Below, piece by piece: positions 32,305 to 39,400 of a DNA stretch of 42,291 bases (the first letter of the stretch is position 1; every line of letters starts with the position of its first letter). Position numbers and translations under genes: made by a program. Source of the DNA: JACOTK01 sp038256565 (GTDB lineage: Bacteria > Actinomycetota > Acidimicrobiia > Acidimicrobiales > CADCSY01); contig JBBSKG010000007.1 in NCBI GenBank assembly GCA_038256565.1, positions 1-42,291 on the forward strand, read 5' to 3'. The notes beneath the pieces were generated by a model that saw only the letters and a program-made list of their open reading frames with translations, ran no database searches and had not been told where the DNA came from.

Positions 32305-32933
32305 TTCCGCCGCAGTGGTGCCATTGCTCCCACAAAATTAGCCAACAGAGCAAGGCCAGTCTTGCCTGATTTTTCTGGATGAAACTGCGTTGCCCACAAC
32401 CTGTCCCGCTGCACCATTGCCGTCACTGCTCCCCCGTAGTCACACGTTGCCACGATCTCGTCGCGGTCGATGGGGTCGGGCGCATATGAATGGACGAAGT
32501 ACAACCATGGCCGCTCTTCCATGCCATCAAGCAACGGGGAAGGCCCAACCCGGTCGAGCGCGTTCCATTGCATCTGCGGATGCTTTACGCCCTCTGGCAA
32601 ACGACGGACCATTCCTGCCAACACGCCAGGTCCAGCCACTCCGGGGGTTTCGTCTGAACCCTCATAAAGCATTTGCATGCCAATACATATACCGAGAAAG
32701 GGTTTACCAGCCTCGATTGCATCAGTGGCGACTCGATCGAGACCGGTCTCGCGCAATGCCTCCATGCTGCGCCCAAAAGCACCAACGCCTGGAAGCACCA
32801 CTGCATCAGCAGACGCGGCGAACTCAGCATCTGTTGTTAGGCGCGCGTCAGCACCAACATGTTGAAGTGCCTTTTGAGCCGAACGCAGATTGCCAATTCC
32901 ATAATCAAGCACCGCAACAAGCGGAGCAGTCAC
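32301..32933 (-). CDS. hisH: Imidazole glycerol phosphate synthase, glutaminase subunit
   Basis: HisH releases ammonia from glutamine for HisF. The 210-residue class I amidotransferase has VAVLDYGIGNLRSAQ, VVLPGVGAFG, nucleophile C83 in FLGICIGMQMLYEGS, and H185/E187 in ATQFHPEKSG. I chose the GTG at 32933 (MTAPLVAVLD), which has a good aggtgg Shine-Dalgarno five bases upstream. The longer frame to 33140 runs inside hisB. It is packed between hisB and hisA. Confidence 0.95.
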   Translation of the reverse strand: MTAPLVAVLDYGIGNLRSAQKALQHVGADARLTTDAEFAASADAVVLPGVGAFGRSMEALRETGLDRVATDAIEAGKPFLGICIGMQMLYEGSDETPGVAGPGVLAGMVRRLPEGVKHPQMQWNALDRVGPSPLLDGMEERPWLYFVHSYAPDPIDRDEIVATCDYGGAVTAMVQRDRLWATQFHPEKSGKTGLALLANFVGAMAPLRRK

Positions 32934-32946
32934 AACGTCCACCTGC

Positions 32947-33537
32947 TCACAGCATTCCCTTTGTAGACGGAACGCCGACGCCCTCAACCCGCACGGCATC
33001 GCGCAAACACCGCGCCACGCCCTTGGCCGTGGCTTCGAGAATGTGATGAGTGTTGCGACCTTCTCGCATGCGAACGTGAAGCGTGATGCCAGCCGATGTG
33101 GCAAAGGACTGCCAAAAATGTTCAGCCATCTGTGGGTCAAACGGCGGGGTGCCCAGCGGCAACACCTCGCCGATCTCTACGTCATAAGCAACAAAAGGTC
33201 GCCCTGAAAGATCGAGCGCCACTTCAATCAGTGCTTCATCTAATGGATACGCCCCGCTCGCAAAACGACGGATGCCCGCCTTGTCTCCAAGAGCGTCACG
33301 AAAGGCCTCACCGAGTGCAATGCCCACATCTTCAACCGTGTGATGACTGTCGACTTCAAGATCGCCAGTGGCCTTAACCACCAAGTCGAAACCACCGTGT
33401 TTGCCGAGTTGGCTGACCAAATGATCAAAAAACGGCAAACCAGTATCAACCTCGGCGTGGTCAGAACCGTCAAGATCAAGAGATATCTCAATAGCTGTTT
33501 CTTTGGTCGAACGTGTGCGGGTTGCCTGTCGTGTCAT
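32947..33537 (-). CDS. hisB: Imidazoleglycerol-phosphate dehydratase
   Basis: HisB dehydrates imidazole glycerol phosphate. This 196-residue protein is the single-domain type without a phosphatase part. Metal-binding signatures are FFDHLVSQLGKHGGFDL, DSHHTVEDVGIALGEA and a C-terminal GRNTHHILEATAKGVAR. The ATG at 33537 follows gagg by six bases and gives the usual start MTRQATRTRSTKET; the ATG at 33549 overlaps the hisC stop and is the alternative. Confidence 0.96.
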   Translation of the reverse strand: MTRQATRTRSTKETAIEISLDLDGSDHAEVDTGLPFFDHLVSQLGKHGGFDLVVKATGDLEVDSHHTVEDVGIALGEAFRDALGDKAGIRRFASGAYPLDEALIEVALDLSGRPFVAYDVEIGEVLPLGTPPFDPQMAEHFWQSFATSAGITLHVRMREGRNTHHILEATAKGVARCLRDAVRVEGVGVPSTKGML

Positions 33538-33545
33538 GCCAAGCC

Positions 33546-34670
33546 TCATTTCAATACGTTTGTCAGAGTCGATTTAAGAGCAGATAAGAACGCATCACCT
33601 TCATCAGTCGTACCCACTGTTACCCGTAGGCATCCTTCGAGTCCTGGCCATGAACCGCAATCACGTACCAGTACTGAACGATCGACCAACCCTTGCCACA
33701 CCATACGACCAAAGGCTTTACGAGCGGTGGCGCTGTCATCATCGCCAGCATTGGCAAGTGGTCGAAAGAGGATGAAGTTTGCACCCGATGTCCATTGCTC
33801 AATATCAAGTTTTCCCATTTCGGCAACTAAGCGTTCACGCTCGGCCACCAGTATTGCTACACGTTCAATCATCTCAGATTCAAAACGCAGCGCTACTCGT
33901 CCTGCTAATTGCTTTACGGCATCAAGGTGATAAGGCAAGACCACCTTTTCGAGTTCGGCAATCAACCAGGAGGGCCCAACCATGTAGCCCAGTCGAGCCG
34001 CCGCCATCGACCACGTCTTAGAAAAGGTGCGGGTAACGACCACTGACGAGTCATCATTGACGAGCTCTAACGCCGACCATTTGGCGAACTGTCCATAGGC
34101 CTCGTCGACAACAACCAAACCTGGGGCAAGGGCTACGACCTGTTTCACTTCGTCTGGTGAACAGACCGTGCCTGTGGGGTTGTTAGGTGAACACAAGAAA
34201 GTGATAGCCGGGCGCGACTCGTCCATGACTCGTCGCACTTCATCGAGGTCGAGAGAGAAGTCTGCGGAACGGTTGCCCATGACCACCTGCGTACCAGTGA
34301 TGGCTGCAATCTGTGCGTGCATCAAATAGGTGGGCTGAAACAGCGCGGCGCAACGACCCGGCCCACCAAAGCCCAGACATAAGAGCTGGATAATCTCGTT
34401 TGAACCATTAGCCGCAAGGACTTGAGCTGGGTCAACCCCATGATGAGCAGCAATAGCAGCGATTAAATCGGTGGCGGCCCGATCGGGGTAACGGTTCCAA
34501 TCAAGGTCGGCCATTTCAAGAGCCAATTGTTCACGAAAGGCTGCGGGAGGTGACTCTGGAGACTCATTCGTGTTGAGACGCACGGCCACATCAACCTGAG
34601 GCGAGTGATATCCCTCAAGCTCGATTAGGTCATCACGAGCAGCAAAAGGTTTTGACGAGGAAGCGCTCAT
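33546..34670 (-). CDS. hisC: Histidinol-phosphate aminotransferase
   Basis: HisC transfers an amino group from glutamate to imidazole acetol phosphate, using PLP. The 374-residue fold-type I enzyme has RLNTNESPESPP, AANGSNEIIQLLCLGFG, FLCSPNNPTGTVCS, VVVDEAYGQF and the PLP lysine in TRTFSKTWSMAAARLGY. Its ATG overlaps the hisD stop (ATGA). All core residues are present. Confidence 0.95.
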   Translation of the reverse strand: MSASSSKPFAARDDLIELEGYHSPQVDVAVRLNTNESPESPPAAFREQLALEMADLDWNRYPDRAATDLIAAIAAHHGVDPAQVLAANGSNEIIQLLCLGFGGPGRCAALFQPTYLMHAQIAAITGTQVVMGNRSADFSLDLDEVRRVMDESRPAITFLCSPNNPTGTVCSPDEVKQVVALAPGLVVVDEAYGQFAKWSALELVNDDSSVVVTRTFSKTWSMAAARLGYMVGPSWLIAELEKVVLPYHLDAVKQLAGRVALRFESEMIERVAILVAERERLVAEMGKLDIEQWTSGANFILFRPLANAGDDDSATARKAFGRMVWQGLVDRSVLVRDCGSWPGLEGCLRVTVGTTDEGDAFLSALKSTLTNVLK

Positions 34671-35974
34671 GATGAAGCCTCCGAGTTGTCCAAAGCCGCT
34701 ATGCGCATGCGAATAGAATCGCCATGAGCAATAAGGCCTTCCGCCGCGGCTAACACCTCAACGTGAGGGGCAACTCGTTGAAGCGCTTCTTGGTCAAGTG
34801 TCACCACGTGCACATGTTTAATGAAGTCGTCGACACGCAAGGCTCCAGAGAATCGAGCCGAACCAAACGTTGGCAGCACGTGGTTTGGCCCAGCTAAGTA
34901 GTCGCCCACAGAAGCCGGAGACCATGGACCACAAAAGACTGCACCAGCATGACGTACCAATGGCAACAACGATTCAGGCTCAGCACACAACAGTTCCAGG
35001 TGTTCAGGCGCAATTGCATTGGCAACCGCAATTGCTTGTTCGGGGCCATCGCAAATGACCGCATAACCGCCTTGCGAAAGCGTCGATTCAATATCTAAGC
35101 GACGAGGTGAAGCCTCGACAATGCGAGCCACTGCATCATTGACAGCATCAGCAACTGCTTCATCCCAAGTGATCAACCAAGCAAGGCCGTTCGGGCCATG
35201 TTCTGCTTGAACAACAACGTCAATGGCGGCAAAGTCAACAGATGTCGTGGCGTCGGCAATCACGACAACCTCAGAAGGGCCAGCGAACGATGAGGGAATA
35301 CCGACCACTCCGGCAACCTCTCGTTTTGCGACGGCCACATAGACATTACCTGGGCCAACAATGACATCGACTGCCTTAATGCTTTCGGTGCCATAAGCCA
35401 TAGCCGCAATGGCTTGAGCGCCGCCGACTCGATAGACCTCATCAACCCCCGCCAAACAAGCAGCGGCCAAAACCACGTCGGGCACGAGACCGTCTCGATC
35501 AGGCGGTACACACAGTGCTAACTCGTCAACGCCTGCAACCTTGGCTGGCAGTGCCGTCATCAACACAGTCGATGGATAGGCCGCTCGGCCACCTGGCACA
35601 TATAGACCTGCCCGATCAACGGGACGATGAAGGTCGCGCACCTCAATTCCATCTCGCATGTGCACGACTTCTGGCGTGACCTGCGTCTTGTGATATCCCT
35701 CGATATTGGCTTTGGCGAGTTCAAGCGCTTGGCGCAATTCGGGAGCAATGGCATCAAGCGCTCGACGAAGTTCACTATCTGGCACCCGCAATTCGTCAAT
35801 CGATGCCCCATCGAAACGCTTGGTGCAAGCACGAACTGCTGCATCTCCTCCAGTTCGCACCTCAGCAATGATTGCCTTCACCGCTTCAATGGGTTGTTCA
35901 CCGCCAGGCGAAGGGCGCGGCAACAAAGCGACAAGGTCGCCGGTAACGCCACGAAGATCGAGCTTGTTCAACAT
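34667..35974 (-). CDS. hisD: Histidinol dehydrogenase
   Basis: HisD oxidises histidinol to histidine in two NAD-dependent steps, with zinc. The sequence has DLHRPVDRAGLYVPGGRAAY, VYRVGGAQAIAAMAYGTE, VDVIVGPGNVYVAVAKREV, SFAGPSEVVVIAD, QAEHGPNGLAWLIT, IAPEHLELL and GPNHVLPT. The start MLNKLDLRG at 35974 (435 aa) matches the family; a start at 36025 would add 17 residues. No Shine-Dalgarno is evident at either. It is the first gene of the his run, and its promoter should lie in about 36026-36060, sharing space with the divergent small ORF. Confidence 0.95.
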   Translation of the reverse strand: MLNKLDLRGVTGDLVALLPRPSPGGEQPIEAVKAIIAEVRTGGDAAVRACTKRFDGASIDELRVPDSELRRALDAIAPELRQALELAKANIEGYHKTQVTPEVVHMRDGIEVRDLHRPVDRAGLYVPGGRAAYPSTVLMTALPAKVAGVDELALCVPPDRDGLVPDVVLAAACLAGVDEVYRVGGAQAIAAMAYGTESIKAVDVIVGPGNVYVAVAKREVAGVVGIPSSFAGPSEVVVIADATTSVDFAAIDVVVQAEHGPNGLAWLITWDEAVADAVNDAVARIVEASPRRLDIESTLSQGGYAVICDGPEQAIAVANAIAPEHLELLCAEPESLLPLVRHAGAVFCGPWSPASVGDYLAGPNHVLPTFGSARFSGALRVDDFIKHVHVVTLDQEALQRVAPHVEVLAAAEGLIAHGDSIRMRIAALDNSEASS

Positions 35975-36059
35975 GTAGTACACGATCTTACGGTGAGGCC
36001 GAGGCCCGCCCAGCGTTGTGAACATTTTGAATCATCAAACGGCGGTGTAAACCATTGCA

Positions 36060-36248
36060 ATGCACCCTGGGTCACAGCTTTCCTCAATAGCCACCGTATT
36101 GACCGAGCTGACCACACGAATCAGCTTGATCGCAGAAACAATGTCGGGTTCGGGCAACGACGAATTAGCAACCACTCTCTTTGAGGTAGAACGCTCGTTG
36201 ACATCGGCATGTCGTCGACTCGACAAGGTCGTTGAACGCATCACCTAA
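36060..36248 (+). CDS. Small helical protein of unknown function
   Basis: A 62-residue ORF divergent from hisD. It has a Ser/Thr-rich N-terminus (MHPGSQLSSIATVLTELTTR) and a charged helical C-terminus (LFEVERSLTSACRRLDKVVE). There is no signal peptide or membrane segment. I do not recognise a named family, though small helical proteins of this look are common in Actinobacteria. The coding character is moderate, and no Shine-Dalgarno is clear. Confidence 0.5.
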   Translation: MHPGSQLSSIATVLTELTTRISLIAETMSGSGNDELATTLFEVERSLTSACRRLDKVVERIT

Positions 36249-36267
36249 CAGTTTGTGCTTGAACGCG

Positions 36268-36332
36268 GCAACGGCGCCCCATAGGACGCCGTTGCGAAAG
36301 CAAGTGACTTTGGCGGAAGCCGACCTTGCTTT
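36268..36332 (+). other. Two consecutive hairpins in the gap before the RHS gene
   Basis: The first stem is gcaacggcg/cgccgttgc (36268-36276 with 36287-36295, 9 bp perfect, 10-nt loop). The second is aaagcaag/cttgcttt (36297-36304 with 36325-36332, 8 bp), with an inner ggc/gcc stem. No strong U-run follows. They may terminate the small ORF's transcript or form a structured leader; no known riboswitch class was matched. The rest of the 163-bp gap holds only the tandem repeat described next. Confidence 0.5.
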
Positions 36333-36399
36333 GTTGTCAGATGGCGGGACCTGACCTAACAATAAAACCGCATAACAAGCAATATTGCACGCACATTTT

Positions 36400-36421
36400 C
36401 ATGACAATTTCATGACAATTT
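36400..36421. repeat. 11-bp tandem direct repeat at the start of the RHS gene
   Basis: catgacaattt occurs twice, back to back (36400-36410 and 36411-36421). On the minus strand, shifted by a few bases, it reads as two TTGTCATGAAA units. An 11-bp periodicity with a TGTCAT core is the layout of PhoB-type response-regulator boxes. The second copy contains the ATG (36412) of the following frame. Confidence 0.75.
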
Positions 36422-39400
36422 GTGTAATCCCCCACAAATCACCCGAGGGAACCACCGAGCGTGTATCGATTGGGCTCGACGGTGACGACGCCAATGCCAT
36501 GAGCTATTTCCCGTCCCTTTCTTTCGATGGGCGCTGGGTGGCGTTTGCCTCGATGGCGTCGAATCTTGTTGCCGGCGACACCAACGATGTGGCAGACGTT
36601 TTCGTCTACGACCGGGTGACTAACCGGACCGAGCGAATGTCGGTCTCATCGGCAGGAGAGCAGAGCGAGGAGGGCGGTTTCGAGGTGCTCGGCCCTTCGA
36701 TCTCCGCCGATGGTCGCCATGTCTCCTTTGTGTCGCATGCCTCGAACTTGGTTCCAGGCGATACCAACAATGTTGAGGATGTGTTTGTTCACGACCACCA
36801 AACCGGCCGCACGCGTCGGGTGTCGGTTGATTCGATCGGTGCCGAATCCGACGGGCCGAGTGGTTTTCATGCAATTTCCGGTGACGGCAGCGTCGTCACG
36901 TTCGTCTCGGCTGCGTCGAACCTGGTCGACGATGACACGAATGGCGAAACGGACGTCTTCGCCCATGACCTAGATGCTGGCACCACCATCCGTGTGTCTC
37001 GGGGTCTCGGCGGCACCGAGGCGAATGGGACAAGTGAGATGCCGTCGATCTCGGGTGACGGCCGGACCGTGGCATTCACCTCGGCCGCCTCGAACCTCGT
37101 TCCCGACGACACGAACGGTTTCCCGGACACCTTCGCCGTGGACCTTCAGACCCAGGAGATGGAGCGGGTCTCGGTCGACTCCGATGGCATCGAGGCCGAC
37201 GGGCCTTCATTGGGTATAAACAGCGACTTCTCGTTTGGCCCACGATTGTCGGGAGATGGCCGTCTGGTCGTTTTCGTTGCGGAGGCATGGCGAGAGGACG
37301 TGAGTCAGGACGTCGGTGTCTTTCTCCATGACCGTGGATCTGGCGCGACGGAGCGGGTTTCGACGTTTGCCGACCCTGAATTCCCAAGTCAGCTGGCCGG
37401 TTTTCCAGCCATCAACCACGACGGTCAACAGGTGGCATTTCTGACCGGGGTGGAGGGCTCGGATTTTGTCGACCGGCCGGAGATCTTCGTCCGCTACCGG
37501 GGTCTCGAAACAACCGAGCTCGTATCGGTGAACGCTACGGGCACCGAAGGACAGGGGCACGGCTTCATTCCAGCCATCGCCGAAGGTGGCCGGATCGTTG
37601 CCTTCATGTCGGAGGCGCCAAATCTTGTTCCCGGTGATGAGAACGGTGAGCTTGATGTGTTCGTCCGTGACCGCGATACCGGCACAACAGAACTAATTTC
37701 CGCTCGTCCCGACGGCCAGCCCGGTCGTGGTTACAGCGGGTTGCCGACAATCACACCTGACGGGCGTTTTGTGGCTTTTACCTCCAACGCACGCGATCTT
37801 CTCGACCCCGAACAGGAGCTCCCAAGTAACCACCAGCAGGTCTATTTTCGGAACCGTGAGACCGGTGTCACCGAGATCGTCTCGGCAGGAGCGGAGCCCG
37901 GGGACCGGCCGAGCTGGGCGCCGGCGCTGTCGGCCGATGGCCGATACGTGGCCTTCTATTCCAACGCCAGGAATCTTGTCGAGGGTGACACCAACGAGGA
38001 CATCGATGTTTTCGTGGCGGACAGGCTGACGCATCGAATCGAACGGGTATCGGTGTCCTCACAAGGCATCGAAACGCCGCTCAACACCACGCATTCCGGG
38101 TGGACGTCATCATCCTGGATCCCTTCCATCTCGGCGGACGGCAACATCGTCACCTTTGCCTCCGAGGCATCGACACTGGTTCCAGACGACACCAACGACC
38201 GAGTCGACGTCTTTGCCCATGATCGACGTACTCATCAAACCGAACGGGTCTCGGTCTCCTCTGCTGGGGACCAGGGCGACGATCCGAGTCTCGCTCAGCT
38301 TCCCGTCTATTTCGAATACGCACAGAGCGGCGTTTCGAACGACGGGCGCTATGTCGCCTTCGCGTCGTTGGCGACCAACCTGGTCGAGGGTGACACGAAT
38401 CTCATGCCCGATGTCTTCCTTCGGGACCGCGTGACGAACACCACCGAACGCCTGTCGGTGACACACGACAGCGGTGAAAGCAGCGGAATGTCGTTTCTAC
38501 CAACGATCTCCGCCGATGGCCAACGTGTTGGCTTCACGTCGAGCGCGGACAATCTGGTTGAGGGCGACACGAACAATACGTACGATGTGTTCCTTTTTGA
38601 CCGTTCCATCAAGAAGACCTGGCGTGTGTCGGTGAACTCCGACCTCGAACAGGGAAACGGCATGAGTGCCTTCGGGGCAATCTCGCCAGACGGGCACTCC
38701 GTGGCCTTTGCCTCGCTTGCCGACAATCTCGTTGCCCGTGACACCAACGGCAACGCTGACGTCTTTGTGCATGACTTCATCGGAGGCGGCGACGAATTCA
38801 TTGATCGCCCTCCTGAGGAGCTCTTCGGCATTCGTGAATCTGGTGGTTATGCCAGTGACCCTGTCAACACCGCCACCGGCAACTTCACCACGGGCGAGAT
38901 GGACCTTAGTTTTCCGACAAGCGGGCTTGATCTAACGCGCAGCTACAACGCTGGCAACAAGGCTGACGGGCCGTTTGGTCGTGGGTGGAGTCCGAGCTTC
39001 GCCGCGCATGTGCACGAGAACGCCGGGGGAACTCTCACCTTCGTCGATGCCGATGGCCGCATTGTGTCCTTCACGCCAAAGCCGCCGACTTCGGGCGGGC
39101 CCAACCCCATCGGGACCGACGGCTATGAACGTCCAGAAGAGATGTTTGCTGATCTCGTCAAGACAACAGATGGCACCTTTGAACTCCGATATTTCTCAGG
39201 TGAAACCTGGGTATTCAATGCCGATGGCCGACTGACCGCCACCCAGTCGTGGGACGACACCTCGGTGACCTTTGCCTATGACCCCAACGGAAAGCTTGTA
39301 AGCATTGCCGACTCGACCGGCCCAACTCTTTCCTTCACTTACACCGGTAATCACATCACCCGTGCTGAAGCTTCCGATGGTCGCGTCGTTTCCTACGGTT

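Noticed and set aside
36268..36332. Cyclic-di-GMP (GEMM-type) riboswitch
   Set aside because: The cgaaagc joint is suggestive, but the conserved tetraloop-receptor and GGGUUACC-like parts are missing.
38349..38831. Minus-strand 160-codon frame in the propeller region
   Set aside because: It is the antisense of PD40 repeats; similar shadows recur at each repeat unit.
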